NCBI GenBank assembly: GCA_947650285.1
Contig: CANTFL010001445.1
Location: forward strand, 558,001 to 622,000
Length of the DNA: 64,000 nt
Source of the DNA: Hyaloperonospora brassicae
Taxonomy: Eukaryota > Oomycota > Peronosporomycetes > Peronosporales > Peronosporaceae
Direction of reading: 5' to 3'
How positions within the stretch are numbered: the first letter of the stretch is position 1; the number at the start of each line of letters is the position of its first letter. The position numbers were made by a program, and so were the translations under genes. The notes under the pieces are model-generated. The model worked only from the letters and a program-made list of their open reading frames with translations, did not search any database and was not told the DNA's origin. This document shows, piece after piece, positions 11,053 to 22,794 of this stretch.

Positions 11053-13008
11053 TTAGTCCTTCTTGTCCTTAAACTCGGCGTCGTGTACGTTCTCGTCCTT
11101 ACTATCATCACTGCTGGCAGCGCTGTCGCCCTGCTGAGACTTGTAGACCGCCTCGCCAATCTTCATCGCCATTTCCTGCACCTCCTTGAGCGTAGCCTTG
11201 ATTTCCTCCGTGTTCTCGCCCTCCGACTTTTGACGCAAATCCGCCAGAGCAACCTTGACTTTCTCTAGCGTGTCCGCATCGATCTTGTCCTTGTGCTCCT
11301 CCAGGGTCTTCTCCGTCGTGTACAACATCGAGTCCGCCTCGTTCTTCGCTTCAATCAACTCCTTGCGCTCCTGGTCAGCAGCAGCGTTGGCCTCGGCATC
11401 AGCAACCATCTTCTCAATCTCAGCTTCTGACAATCCGCCGCTAGACTGGATTACAATGTTCTGCTCCTTGCCCGTGGCTTTGTCGCGAGCGCCAACGTTC
11501 ACAATTCCGTTTGCGTCAATGTCGAAGCTCACCTCGATCTGCGGCACACCGCGTGGCGCGGGAGGAATGCCTACCAGGTCAAAGTTGCCCAGCAGCTTGT
11601 TGTCAGCAGCCATTTCGCGCTCGCCCTGCAGTACCTTGATGCCCACTTGCGTCTGCGAGTCGGCAGCGGTGGAGAACACCTGCGACTTCTTCGTAGGGAT
11701 CGTCGTGTTGCGCGGAATGAGCTTGGTAAACACGCCACCTAACGTCTCAATGCCAAGCGACAAAGGCGTCACATCCAGCAGCAAAATGTCCTTGACATCA
11801 CCGCGCAGCACACCGCCTTGAATCGCAGCACCCATAGCCACCACTTCGTCCGGGTTCACTCCCTTCGACGGTTTCTTGCCAAAGAACGCCTCCACCGTCG
11901 TCTGCACCTTGGGCATACGCGACATACCGCCAACCAAGATAACTTCGTTGATGTCCTTCTTGTCCAGACCTGCGTCTTTGACACATTTCTTGCACGGACC
12001 CATGGTACGTTCAATCAGCTTGCCGACCAGTTTCTCAAACGTCGAGCGCGTGATCTTCATGTTCAAGTGCTTGGGGCCGCTCGCATCGGCCGTAATGAAC
12101 GGCAAACTAATGTCAGTCTGCGCCAGCCCATCGAGCTCGCGCTTGGCCTTTTCAGCAGCCTCGCGCAGTCGCTGCATCGCCAGGTTGTCACCCGACAAGT
12201 CGATGCTCGTCTCTTTCTTAAACTCGCTCACGAGATACCGCAAGAGCTCTTCGTCAAAGTCCTCGCCACCCAGCAACGTGTCGCCATTGGTCGACTTGAC
12301 TTCAAACACCCCGCCGGAAATCTCCAGGATCGAGACATCAAACGTCCCGCCTCCCAAGTCGTACACAGCAATGACCTTGCCGTCGGCCTTGTCCATGCCG
12401 TACGCCAGCGCAGCCGCTGTGGGTTCGTTAATGATCCGGAGCACGTCCAGCCCGGCAATCTTGCCAGCATCTTTCGTCGCTTGCCGCTGCGAGTCGTTGA
12501 AATAGGCCGGCACCGTGACGACGGCCTGCGTCACCGACTTGCCGAGAAACCCGTCGGCCGTCTCCTTCATCTTCGTGAGCACCATCGAGCCGATCTGCGA
12601 GGGCGAGTACTTCTTGCCCTTGGCCTCGACCCACGCGTCTTTGCCGTTCGTGCCCTTGACGATCTTGTACGACACGACCTTGGCCACTTCCTGCGTCTCC
12701 TTGTCGTCAAACTTGCGCCCAATGAGCCGCTTCACGGCGTAAAACGTGTTCTCCGAGTTCGTCACGGCCTGGCGCTTGGCGGGCATGCCGACCAGGCGCT
12801 CGTCATTGTCCAAAATGGCCACAACCGACGGCGTCGTGCGCGCGCCTTCCGAGTTCTCAATCACACGCGCTGTCTTGCCCTCCATCACGGACACGCACGA
12901 GTTGGTCGTGCCCAGGTCGATGCCAATCACCTCGGAGCCGGCAGCGGCCGAGAACAGGCGCTTGGTCGCGGCGGGCGCGGCGGGGCGAGCAGCAACGAGA
13001 CGTAGCAT
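11053..13008 (-). CDS. Mitochondrial HSP70 (DnaK-type chaperone)
   Basis: 651-residue intronless mtHSP70. The start at 13008 gives [20 protein letters not shown], an arginine-rich, acid-free presequence ideal for mitochondrial import. The nucleotide-binding domain shows [16 protein letters not shown], the [13 protein letters not shown] signature and [17 protein letters not shown] sequence (here [14 protein letters not shown]). The substrate-binding domain carries [19 protein letters not shown], followed by a helical lid; the tail is acidic. It is the motor that pulls precursors through TIM23 and folds them in the matrix. An upstream in-frame ATG at 13167 would bury the presequence, so I prefer 13008. 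It shares a 435-bp divergent promoter region with the small gene at 13444. Confidence 0.97.
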   Translation of the reverse strand: MLRLVAARPAAPAATKRLFSAAAGSEVIGIDLGTTNSCVSVMEGKTARVIENSEGARTTPSVVAILDNDERLVGMPAKRQAVTNSENTFYAVKRLIGRKFDDKETQEVAKVVSYKIVKGTNGKDAWVEAKGKKYSPSQIGSMVLTKMKETADGFLGKSVTQAVVTVPAYFNDSQRQATKDAGKIAGLDVLRIINEPTAAALAYGMDKADGKVIAVYDLGGGTFDVSILEISGGVFEVKSTNGDTLLGGEDFDEELLRYLVSEFKKETSIDLSGDNLAMQRLREAAEKAKRELDGLAQTDISLPFITADASGPKHLNMKITRSTFEKLVGKLIERTMGPCKKCVKDAGLDKKDINEVILVGGMSRMPKVQTTVEAFFGKKPSKGVNPDEVVAMGAAIQGGVLRGDVKDILLLDVTPLSLGIETLGGVFTKLIPRNTTIPTKKSQVFSTAADSQTQVGIKVLQGEREMAADNKLLGNFDLVGIPPAPRGVPQIEVSFDIDANGIVNVGARDKATGKEQNIVIQSSGGLSEAEIEKMVADAEANAAADQERKELIEAKNEADSMLYTTEKTLEEHKDKIDADTLEKVKVALADLRQKSEGENTEEIKATLKEVQEMAMKIGEAVYKSQQGDSAASSDDSKDENVHDAEFKDKKD

Positions 13009-13393
13009 CGTACAGAGAGTGTGTGTGGGTAAGTGGTACGGGCGCGACTCGACGAGACGGACAAACGGTCGTGAGACGTGTGGGAAAACGTGCGAATTCA
13101 CAAGTGCCATCAGGTGCTGCCAGCCACTCACTCGCTGGGATGAGTGAAATGCCGCAGCGATAGCCACGTTAACGATCTAGAACAGTTAAGTGAGCGGGTT
13201 TTGCAGGCACGCTGGCCGACGGATGATGATAGGGCGACGCGAGGGACATGTAGTTTGAGAGGTCGAAACGGGCGGGTGGGCGAGCGCTTTGGCACACATA
13301 GCACGGCGTTTGCCGTTAGAAAGACCCATTTCTAACATCGAAAAACGGACCCATTCTCAGAAACCTTCCAGAACGTCAAGGACGGAATGATGG

Positions 13394-13400
13394 TCACTCT
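13394..13400 (+). promoter_or_regulatory. Possible initiator element of the small membrane-protein gene
   Basis: TCACTCT fits the oomycete Inr core TCAYTYY and lies 44 bases before the ATG at 13444, a typical distance. It is a motif match only. Confidence 0.3.
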
Positions 13401-13443
13401 CCCTTCACAAGCGCAACGACACCAGTAGCACCAACTCGACAAC

Positions 13444-13680
13444 ATGGTGTCGCTTTTCGGCAACAAGAACGAGAACGGCCGGACGCTGCGACCGCGCGCG
13501 CGACGCGCCACACCGCTCATGGACGTAGGGCTCGCAGTTATTGCAGGAGCTGTGACAGGCGTCTACATCTTCCAAGACACGCTGCAGCGCTGGCGGATTA
13601 CCGAAGACGAGGCAGCAAATGCGGGCAACACGGCTTCGACCGCCCACAAAGCGACAACGCAGGAGCCACCAAGCAAGTAG
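13444..13680 (+). CDS. Small single-helix membrane protein, function unknown
   Basis: 78 residues: a basic N-terminus (RTLRPRARRATPLMD), one hydrophobic segment (about residues 28-44, VGLAVIAGAVTGVYIFQ) followed by DTLQRWR, then a polar alanine/threonine tail. Size and layout resemble small mitochondrial inner-membrane or assembly proteins, and it is divergent from mtHSP70, but I recognise no family and the location is inference. Codon use and the Inr-like site upstream support a real gene. Confidence 0.6.
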   Translation: MVSLFGNKNENGRTLRPRARRATPLMDVGLAVIAGAVTGVYIFQDTLQRWRITEDEAANAGNTASTAHKATTQEPPSK

Positions 13681-13964
13681 GAGAGTAGTACATGCTGCAA
13701 TAGAGGAGAAGGGCTGCGTCTAGACGCTGCAAAAGCGTCAAGAAGAGACCGCCGATGGAGTCGCTTGAGAGGACGTTGTAAATGAATCTGCCGATACCGC
13801 GCGCGTGCGCAAGTCAGTGTGATGATCTTTTGCTCTGTTGACTCGACACCTTTGGAGTGATGGTCCCATCGACTTTGGATTCACTAAATAGTGTGTCGCA
13901 CATCATGTTGGTGTTCTCGTACGTAACGCTTCGCCTCGCTCGAATCGCTTGCCACGCCAGGAAC

Positions 13965-15817
13965 ATGGGCGACGTTGCGCAGATCCTAGGGCTCGCGAGC
14001 GCTAGATCTGGCTCTAATGGGGCCGCCGTCGCGGACCTGGATCAGCTGAAGCCCTCGGGCGCGTCACCCGCCGCGCGCAACAAGTCGAGCAGCGGTGCGA
14101 GCAAGCAGAAGAAGCTCACGGGGATGCAGCGCGAGGTGCTCGAGCTGCTCGAGAGCAACCACCGCGCGAGCCACGCTCTGTACCAGGGCTTTGGCAAAAC
14201 GAGTCTCAAGCAAAAGTGGCAGGAGCGCAAGACGTCGCCAGCGACCAAGTGGCTCCGCAAGTGCTTCCGCAATCCTGCGCGAGCGTCTCTTGCAGGCGAG
14301 ACGACGGACGACGGACTCGTGCTTACTCATTGGGCAAAAGCTCACGTAGAGCCGTCGGGTGACTATGTGTTTGCGCGGTTTAATGTCAAAAGCGCGACCA
14401 CGAGCTGCACGGACGACGAGTACGAAGCCGCATTGGCGCATCATGTGGATCCGATGATGAAGTGGACAAAGGAGGAGACGGATCTGCTGCTGACGTTGTG
14501 CCAGCGCTTTGATCTGCGGTGAGTAGAGCGCAGTATGTTTGTGAAGCGTTCTAGTGTTCGATATTGTCCCGTGGTTGTCATGCTGGTGGTCGTGGGACGT
14601 TGATTGACTAAGTTGCTGTTTGATGGCGCTGGTGCAAGCAGGTGGGTCGTAATATCGGACAAGTACAATTCCAGCACTGTCGCTCGATCAGCTGTGCGAT
14701 CTGTCGAAGAAATTAAGTACCGATACTATGAAGTGACGCGATTGCTGGCTGAGTACAGGGATAAAAAGGCGAGCGGCGGGCTTGGACAGAAGACTCTCGT
14801 GTCTAGTTCACCCGCAGCTTGTTCAGTAACTGGAGCTGCTACTGCGTCTAGCTCGGATCTTATTGTACCGGGCGTGGTCACCCCCAGTGATGCTGCTTCT
14901 ATAAAAATTGAGCCTCGACCGGTTGCGAGTACGCCGTCGACACCGGCGGCTGTTGTGTCAGCCTCTGCGTCATCGGAACACTACCGATTTAATATTGAGT
15001 ATGAAAAGCAGCGCAAGCGACAGCTTGATCTCACATTTTCTCGCTCAATCGAAGAAGAGAACGAAATTCGTCGCTTGAACGATGAGCTACGTGGTGTGGA
15101 ACAGCAACTGAAGAAGGTGGCTGCAAGAACGGACCCGAAGAAGAAGAAGGAGCTTGCCGACGTGCCTTACGAGATCAAGCGCACGCTGCCCACCGGCGTC
15201 ATCTTGCGGAGCTCCTTGCTGGCACTCCCACAACAGAAGCATGCGCTCAGCGCGAAGCTTTTGAAAAAGCTACAGCTGTTACTAGATGAGTTGGGTGTAC
15301 CAGCGCGCCCTATGCCTACAAAGCCGGTATGTGAAACATTTGACAAGCTGCGGCAGGACGCTGTTGGGCTCCTATCACTACGAAAGCATCTCAAAAGCAA
15401 AGAAAACGAGGTGCAGGCACTACGCGAGCGCTATCATGCCCTGACGGGTCAGGAGTATAGTCCGGTCACGACTCCCGTCACGGTATCCGGTAAGGCAATA
15501 TCGCTGTTTCCTTGTCGTTTCACCGAATGCTGACTCGCTTGGCGTGCAACCAGATCGACCCGGTGATGCTGCATCAAGCGCTTGTGGTAACTCTGCAACC
15601 TCATCTGCCAACCATTCACAAAACGCAATGAGCAAGGGTGCGCTGTGTGTATCGCGTATCATTTGGTGGATGGCATTCTTACATGTTGATAAACGTTGTT
15701 GCGTTTCCAGGCAAGACGCCAAAGTATTCGGAAAAAGCAGTTCGTGCAGCCAAGCGTCGCAATTCGAGTGGCCACCCAGTTCTATCTGCCAAGCGCAACA
15801 AGAAAGCTCCTTACTGA
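13965..15817 (+). CDS. DMAP1/SWC4-like subunit of SWR1/NuA4 complexes, four exons
   Basis: Exons 13965-14518, 14642-15489, 15554-15637 and 15711-15817 give 530 residues with consistent phases and GT-AG introns. The N-terminus MGDVAQILGL matches the DMAP1 start; the SANT/Myb-like domain spans intron 1 (MMKWTKEETDLLLTLCQRFDLR then WVVISDKYN, RSVEEIKYRYYEV). Next come the YEKQRKRQLDLTFSRSIEEE segment and a C-terminal DMAP1-type helical region ending near residue 460, then a basic, low-complexity tail. In yeast, animals and plants this protein sits in the SWR1 (H2A.Z exchange) and NuA4 acetyltransferase complexes. The last two exons encode a lineage-specific tail and are the least certain part. 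Confidence 0.88.
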
Positions 15818-16219
15818 TTGCTCATCTTCAATGCTGCTCACACCTATCCTTGCTTGGCACACGTGCAGATGTCCGATAGTTGTGATGCATCGTTGCTGGA
15901 ACGCATTCTGCAGGTTAACACAGTTTGTACGCACCCACGAATTTTCGTTTGTCCAATCAGTCGAAACCTACAGTACTAGTGATCATGTGTATGGAACAAC
16001 TTTGCGCGGACGGTCGTCCGTGGGAGGAGACCTCTTTTCATGTTTTATCTTTTTCTTTTCCTCCGGTGTGGGGCCATCACTCTCCTCTCTCCTCTTTTCA
16101 CATGCTATCGCAAGCACATGCTCACATGCCCTCCTCTCTCCTATGTCTTCGTTAGCAACCTCAACGAGACAGCGATTACTCCACCTTCTTCACCCACGTC
16201 AGCAGCCGCTTACTACCAT

Positions 16220-16900
16220 CTAGTAAAACGGGTGGAATCCACGTCCTCTACCACCACGGAACCCCCCACGAGGCAACCCACGACCTCGCCCACGTCCCCG
16301 TCCTCGACCCCGACCACCCCGACCTCCACGGGACATGTTGAACCCACGCACATTCATTCGCTTGGGCGTGACCTTAAGCTGTCGGCCACGGAACATGGTA
16401 TCGTTCAGCAGCAGCGCGCTCTCGACAGCGTCACGAGAGGCGAATTCAATGTACGCGTAACCCTTGGGCTGCCCCGTAAACTTGTCACAGAGGATCGTCA
16501 CTCGATTGATGGTCCCGCACGATTGAAACAGTGCTTGGAGCTCTTCGGGAGTGCTCCCGTAGTCCACTTGGCCAATGTAAATGGACGTGTCTTCCACTTG
16601 AGCAGCCGACGGAGCGCTCCCTGACGCGTTGCTGCCGCCCGAATCATTGAGACCCGACGACATACTGTGGCCCATCTGCGACTCGACTTCCGACTGCATC
16701 TCGCTCAGCTTGGCCGCTTCTTCCTCCATCTCCCGCACGCGACGCTTCATGTCTTCGATCTCCGCGTCCACGGCTTCCACGGAATCTTCAGCAGCAGCTG
16801 CTTCTGCGGTCTCGCCATCGTGCTCGCCCCTTGTCGCCCTGTCCGCCAGACTTGCGGCTTCGGCCTCGAGCTTGCTCACGTCCACTGCTTCGTCCGCCAT
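16220..16900 (-). CDS. Nuclear poly(A)-binding protein (PABP2/PABPN1-like)
   Basis: 226 residues from the ATG at 16900 (ACCATGG context); an in-frame ATG at 16918 would add MGFDFT. Layout is the PABPN1 order: acidic/alanine-rich N-terminus, coiled coil (about 40-75, [20 protein letters not shown]), one RRM with RNP2 SIYIGQVDY and RNP1 GYAYIEFA, the family-typical [15 protein letters not shown], then an RG-rich tail. The family controls poly(A) tail length in the nucleus by stimulating poly(A) polymerase. No intron. The glycine/arginine tail suggests arginine methylation, by analogy with animals. Confidence 0.93.
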   Translation of the reverse strand: MADEAVDVSKLEAEAASLADRATRGEHDGETAEAAAAEDSVEAVDAEIEDMKRRVREMEEEAAKLSEMQSEVESQMGHSMSSGLNDSGGSNASGSAPSAAQVEDTSIYIGQVDYGSTPEELQALFQSCGTINRVTILCDKFTGQPKGYAYIEFASRDAVESALLLNDTMFRGRQLKVTPKRMNVRGFNMSRGGRGGRGRGRGRGRGRGLPRGGFRGGRGRGFHPFY

Positions 16901-17169
16901 GGTAAAATCGAAACCCATAAAGATGGCTACGACTTTTTACTCGGCTTTAGTATGCGCGCTGGTAAGCTCTGCAGACACGATATATCGAGTTTCAAGGGGG
17001 TCGATATCGAGGATGCTCAAGAAGATGGTCTGGCAAGAAAAGAGATCGTACTTAGTGCTTGTGTCCACCACACAACTACGTGTGCAGTTATGTACCCGAT
17101 TGCGTGTACACACAATCACACAAACCAACTCATCCACGTCCCACCTCGACTCGAGCGGCCGTGGCGCAC

Positions 17170-18618
17170 ATGGAGACAGCGCTGACCGCGTGGGCCGACG
17201 CTACAGCACCGGTTGACGTATCGAATGTGCAAAAGAATCGTCTGCTCTATACATCGGTGTGTGAAAATGTCGCTTTGGCGCGTACATACGGTCAGAATAG
17301 CGGAACAAAAGACGAAGACGATGAGCGATACCACTGCCGTCCTTGGGACCACGCGCATTTCCTCGCTCGCGTGAGGAGCTTCTGCACGTCTTGGTGGTTT
17401 GCTAAGCCACGTGAAATCATTTCTCTCGAGTGTGCGCGTCATGGATGGAGCAACTCGGGACCTGATGAGTTGCAGTGCAGTTGGTGAGACAAGAGGACGA
17501 GGAAGATGCTGTGACAAAGACGGAGAGGGAACTTTGCGAGAATATCTTCCAAATATGCTGACGTGTATGTTTCATTGCTCCTCTTCTTCTGTTCTATAGT
17601 TGCAAGCAGTTTTTGTGCTTTCGGCTGGACAGCAAATTGAGTGCAAAGGGCGTGCTGACAGTGGTACAGACGTTTGCTGGTCAGCTCGTCACGGGCCACA
17701 CGGAACTCTGTCCTTGGCGAGGCAATCCATCTCCCGAATCATTCATGACGGTGAGGGATAATTGTAGTGGGTGTGTACGGGAAGTGAGCTATTAAGGTTT
17801 GACGCCACCTTTTTTGCGCCGTGTGTGTGAACGATGTAGCTTCCGATTGCGACGAAGCGACAAGTGTTTGAAGCATTTATGGACCGTATGCGGATCGAAA
17901 CGACAAAAATGCAAAGCGACGCTACGTTTGAGAAGCGAATGGTTAGTGTCAGCATTGCTGATACGATAACCTCCCGGATATCGAGCGAAATGAGTGGGGA
18001 TGAAGACATCGTAGTTGATTTGAATGGCTCGGTATGGGCGTCGAATCTTGTGGCGAAACTGGATCGGCAAGACAACGGACTAGTGGACACGAAAGCCTTC
18101 GTCAATGCTGCACTATTGATTGTGTGTGGATGGAAGTTTGACGAAAAGGACGGGGCAAAAGCAGACATGCTTGTATGCAGTTTTTGTGAGCGGCAATGGT
18201 CGGCTTTTGCGAAGACGACAAGCGGGGAAGATGTTGGGGATGGAGAGCCTCCGGCGAAGCGTTTCAGGACCGATGTTGATTGCAGTGTGGATCTACTATC
18301 ACAGCACCGACACTTTTGTCCGTGGATTGTCGAGCGAAAGTCTACCGATGTCAATGACTTTTATGGGATCGATGCGCAATTTGTCAAGCTGCCAGGATGG
18401 AAGCAGTATGCTCAGGTAGGAGTTGACCTAGTAATCCTTCTATGGGTTTACAAGTGCGCGAGTATCGAACTAAGTTTTGTTTGGAACAGGCTTTGGTCTT
18501 TCTTGGCAAATCGGACGACAATGTTACCAAAGTTACTGACGCGAGTGATGCGAGTGAAAAAAGAGCGATCGATCCGGTGCAAGCTCTAGCGACAGTGCAA
18601 GCTCTTCTTGGCGTGTAA
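17170..18618 (+). CDS. C3HC zinc finger protein, ZC3HC1/NIPA-like, four exons
   Basis: Exons 17170-17483, 17600-17750, 17840-18415 and 18490-18618 give 389 residues. The zf-C3HC domain runs about residues 55-120: RPWDHAHFLARVRSF, the LECARHGW block, LQCS then CCKQFLCF across intron 1, and HTELCPWRG. A second Rsm1-like zinc module lies near 230-290 (CSFCERQW ... HRHFCPWIV), with a basic PPAKRFRTD between its halves. In animals ZC3HC1 is an F-box-like protein at the nuclear basket; in yeast Rsm1/Pml39 act in mRNA export. The role here is inferred from family. All intron phases agree. Confidence 0.88.
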
Positions 18619-20930
18619 ATGGAAATAGTGAGATGGTGATGAGCCATCTCAGTGGCGCCATAGATTCACGTGTGCGAAAGAACATGCGTAGCTGGCATTT
18701 CCGATCTGCGGTATCAGCTGGTTTGGTTACTGCTTTCTTGTCGTGTAGGATGTTTGTTGAAGAGAGAACAGCATACTCAGAGCTCCGTGCTTTTATGGCG
18801 GGATAGCATACAATGAATACCCGTTCCGATGCTGCAAATGGCAAGATCTAACTTTTGTGGGTATGTGACGTAGACTGCTCTGGAGTCAGATGAGACTCAG
18901 GGCTGCGTAACGAATGAAAATTATAGACCCAGCTGTGCGCGTCGTATGTACTCATTCTTTTTATAGCAGATCGTCAGACACTGGTCGGAATCAACATATT
19001 AGGAGGCAGGCAAAAATATGATAATAACACGGCGATTCCGTGGTGGGAAGACAGATGTGCTTGGGCTGTTTCTGTTGTGCTGGCATCGCGAGCGACCTTT
19101 ATCAACGGGTTCAACCTTTCTATTCATTGATCAGGAAGGGGCGTGATACATGCATTGTAACGAGCTGATAGCTGAAAAAATGTGTGCGGCACGCATGCAT
19201 CGACTCGCGACCTATCATGCACAAGGCAAAAAATAAACGACACTTAGCAAGATGTTGCGCACTGGGCAAAGGATGAGCGCGTTGAGCTCAAAAAGTAGAT
19301 TGCGATGTTCGAGAGATGCATGGCAGAATACTTCTTCACAAGCTGAAACTGTCAGTCGTATCACCAAGCTTGAATTCTCGCCAGCAAATCTAACGCAGGA
19401 CAGGACCCATCTGGCCCACCTTTTTCTTCGCTGCGTGGACGCAGCATCCCATCGATTTCGAAATGACACCGGAGCTCTATGTTAGGTAGACGTAAAACGC
19501 GTACAGACCAAACGATGGGGACAGAAAAACACATGCACTGCTGCTCATCCGTAGCTGTATGAGCTCAGCACTAAGATGCTCGAGGCAAGAATGTAGCGCG
19601 TACTTCATGCTGTAGACAGTAGTTGTGATTATTGACGTTACTGAGCTGTCAAGGCAAATTTGCTTTGAGAAGCAAGATAAGCGAAGTGATGGCAGCTTGC
19701 CTGCCGCACTATGGCGCAATATTTCGTAACCCAGATCAAACCTACCGGCAAAAATATGAGTGTAAACAACGGCACAGCTACTCGAAGGAGCATCTGGGTG
19801 AACCGGCACTTTATTTACCAAACTCCACGTTCGAAACACAACTAACTCGAGAGCACATTCGCAACAACAATGTAATACTATCAGCTGCTTCGGGACGTGA
19901 TGTCACACCATTTTGCACCAGGAGACGAAAAGCCGACAAGTTGGAAGACGGCAAAGCGAGCTCTAGTTCGCCTTCACTGAAAAGAAAGCGTGTAAAGAGG
20001 AAAGCCGAATACATGTGCGATGCCGGAGCTTTTGCAACGATCGACGAAACTACAAATTTGCTGACGACAGCTGGAGAGCCGCCAGGACACAAGCATGTAC
20101 TACTGACACCATCCCAGGGCGTGATATAGTTTGTTGAACGATCTTGAGTGCAAGCTAAGCATATCCAATCCACACTTAACAAGAGACTTTCGCGATCCGT
20201 AAGACCAACACTAAGGCGCGCATATGTACGAGGCAAGTGCCAACTACCATTGTGAATCAGTGTATCCTAGCAACCCGAGCTGCATCATTCTAGAGCTGCT
20301 GCCACGCGAGCAAAAATAATTGGAAGATCAGCCCAAGGAATCGGTATACTCTATCCCGATCATTTGGACGCATACGCCGTTGCTCTTATGGCTCGAGACG
20401 GTCGTAAATTGATGCCAAGAGTCGAAGTGTTTATGTGGATTCTGTGGGTCTAAACTTAGGCACCAACGACAGTGGGCCTGACAAAAAAAAGAAATACAGG
20501 CAGAGAGCAATCGAATCTCGTTCGGCATCGACGTTTTCGACAGGTGCTTTTCAATCCAAGCGCAAAGACAACGGGATCATCACAGACTGCATCAGTGGAT
20601 TCATTCGACTGTCACATTGCGTCAAAGCCACTGCAATCTCTGAGGCATCACACGCTGCCGAAAGGGAACAAGCAGGCGCTAGCAAAAGCGCCGACATTGG
20701 ACTGCTATTCTCAACAAGAGTAATCACGGTGCAGCTTCCGTCAATAGAGTAAGTACATCGTCTAGTAGAAAGAGAGTTTCGAAACGCTTGCATGTGACTA
20801 CGACCAAATAATGCCTGGACCTTTGCTAATCGACCGCGGCTGCGTCGTCAGCCTTATATAAGACTCCACTTTGGTAAAAAGAGAACCATCTTATTTCGTG
20901 TGATGCACGTCATCTTATTGGCGCTGACAA
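18619..20930. other. Long intergenic stretch with unrecognised open frames
   Basis: Open frames at 19632-20129 (165 residues, with a basic KRKRVKRKAEY patch) and 20435-20752 (105 residues) have no recognisable domain, no clear splice partners and no neighbour link. They could be exons or remnants of a fast-evolving secreted or nuclear protein, but I cannot support a call. Confidence 0.35.
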
Positions 20931-21917
20931 ATGAAGGTGAACGTGTACATTGTCGCAGCTGATGGCGGCGACACGCGTCGAATTTGCTGGTACACGGGTA
21001 CGTCTGATGCCCAAGTGACGATGGCGATACGCATGCAACTGCTCCTGCCCCACGACACAGTATTCCTACTGCGTGACGTCGACGGGGACATTGTCCCGGT
21101 ATCTTCGACGCTGCCCAACGGCTATCGCTACACTCTGGTGCTTTCAGAAGACTTGCGCGAGGAAGAGACTGCGCCAGTACCTGACGACATGGCCAAGAGC
21201 AGTAGTGACGATCGAACGGTCGCGGTGGTCAATGAAGACGAGCCGCTACCTGTGATCGCGCCAGAACGAGCGACGTCAGCTTCGAGTACTGGTCCTGTGC
21301 TGAAGAAGAGACGGCTGGACGCAGACGAAAGCGACGCGAGTTCCGTCACGCCCCTTCAACTCGAGGACCGATCGCTGTCTATGGTTGCACCAGCTGTGCG
21401 ACGGGAATCTTCGGTGTCGCTGTCAATGGCTTCTATTATTGCACAATTCGTCGACACGTTTACACAACCCATTGCCAACGACGATAACGTGAGCTTTATT
21501 CCGAATACCGGACGCTTCGCCCTCTACGCACTCTACTGCGAGGTCGTGCGCGAGGCAAAGTTCCATCCCAAACGCGAGGACGTGTTTTACAAGATGACGT
21601 CCATGCATGGAAAAGTAGATCGTCAGCGCGTGATTCGCTACTATCGATGCGAAACAGAAGAGGGGAATCGAGCGAACGTCGTGCAGTACAAACCACAAGG
21701 CAAAGGCGTCTTGCTGCGACGGTATCGCAAGACGGGGAGTGCCGAGCAGCTGGAAGACGTGGTCACGTCAGCTCCGTTTATTGTGTGGCTACAATTGGAC
21801 CCGAAGGAGGTGATAGCGCTGTACGGGCGCTTTTTAGACGGTTTCACACCGGTTGTCAAAGGGGATTACCGAGCGCAATCAAGTGGCGGCGAAGAAGTGC
21901 AAGATGAAGGGGTTTGA
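20931..21917 (+). CDS. Unrecognised 328-residue protein
   Basis: One long open frame starting at ATG 20931. Residues 1-75 (MKVNVYIVAADGGDTRRICW ... YTLVLSEDL) look like a compact beta-rich, ubiquitin- or KHA-like fold with GDIVPVSSTLPNGYRYTLV. Residues 80-165 are low-complexity and contain a basic KKRRLDAD patch that may be a nuclear signal. Residues 170-315 are a predicted globular part with aromatic-rich segments (FALYALYCEVVREAKFHPK, RVIRYYRCE, FIVWLQLDPKEVIALYGRFLDGF). I cannot name the family. Codon use like its neighbours and the lack of stops support a real, possibly oomycete-specific gene. Confidence 0.65.
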   Translation: MKVNVYIVAADGGDTRRICWYTGTSDAQVTMAIRMQLLLPHDTVFLLRDVDGDIVPVSSTLPNGYRYTLVLSEDLREEETAPVPDDMAKSSSDDRTVAVVNEDEPLPVIAPERATSASSTGPVLKKRRLDADESDASSVTPLQLEDRSLSMVAPAVRRESSVSLSMASIIAQFVDTFTQPIANDDNVSFIPNTGRFALYALYCEVVREAKFHPKREDVFYKMTSMHGKVDRQRVIRYYRCETEEGNRANVVQYKPQGKGVLLRRYRKTGSAEQLEDVVTSAPFIVWLQLDPKEVIALYGRFLDGFTPVVKGDYRAQSSGGEEVQDEGV

Positions 21918-22794
21918 CAGACGGAGGTGTAGAAAGCTTGACGCGTTCGACAGCAAAAGAGCTGTAAGTGTCACAACAAGCTGCGGCTGTACGAGCGTTT
22001 GTAGACTTTGTCGTTCTGCAAGCATCACCTCTGGCAACGCCCGTCCGCAGTAATTTGAGCTACAGCTCGCCATTCGGAGCAAAGAACAGAGCAGCATTGT
22101 ACTCGCCAGAGGTCGGTCGACAATGTGCGTGTGTAACAATACATGCGGAAGCCGTGGATGCACACGCTATTGACGACCTCTAGAACTGCATCCTCGACAA
22201 TCGCAACATCAACGCTATCATTGCTATATTGCGGCGCCCGAGCACGCCAAGGTCAATAGCATTCCTTTGCATAGTAGGGTCAACATGGTTTGATCTTGGT
22301 CGTACATGCCATAGCTTTCGTCTTCCGTCTTGAGAAGAGTGCTCGTGCAACGAACGATATGCGCAAGCGTGGCATTTCTGAACGATTTGAATGATGTTTG
22401 CTTTGCAAGACCACATTGACCACAAGGCCGCAGCTTGGTCGACACCAACAGGAGATTTTGTATTCCAGATGATCAGATGCCTGCAATGCGAAAGAGACTC
22501 GAAAATCTAAACAAGTGGCTGCGCGGGGATACGACAGCGACGGGGAATACAAAGCCATGGGGCAAGCTACTGGTCCGCAGTGGCGCGCAGGGGCTGGCCA
22601 AGTCCGATAACGAGCGCCATCTGGCGTTCCGGCCGCTTCCCTCTCGTTGCGCCACACGTTCCTCGCACGTTCCGTCCAGTCCTGCGACAAGTCCACCTCT
22701 CTGTCCCGTCTACTGCGCCGCCAGACCTGCCAACTTGCAGCAGCGACAAAGTGTCCTCCTGTAGCCATTAGTGACCGAGTAACCGAACCAACGA
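21918..22794. other. Intergenic, no supportable gene
   Basis: Several overlapping frames on both strands at 22280-22819 are arginine- and proline-rich shadows without a domain. Confidence 0.4.

Noticed and set aside
10525..11268. A 247-residue plus-strand frame at HSBP1
   Set aside because: It merges exon 4 of HSBP1 with intron and antisense mtHSP70 sequence; the spliced HSBP1 model explains it better.
11818..13005. A 395-residue plus-strand open frame opposite mtHSP70
   Set aside because: It is the antisense shadow of a strongly codon-biased HSP70 gene; such long antisense frames are common there and it has no domain.
15696..16223. A 175-residue plus-strand frame after DMAP1
   Set aside because: Its beginning overlaps the last DMAP1 exon in another frame and the rest is low-complexity; no independent support.
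19632..20129. Possible RxLR or other effector gene
   Set aside because: No signal peptide and no RxLR motif at the expected distance; none was found elsewhere in the window either.
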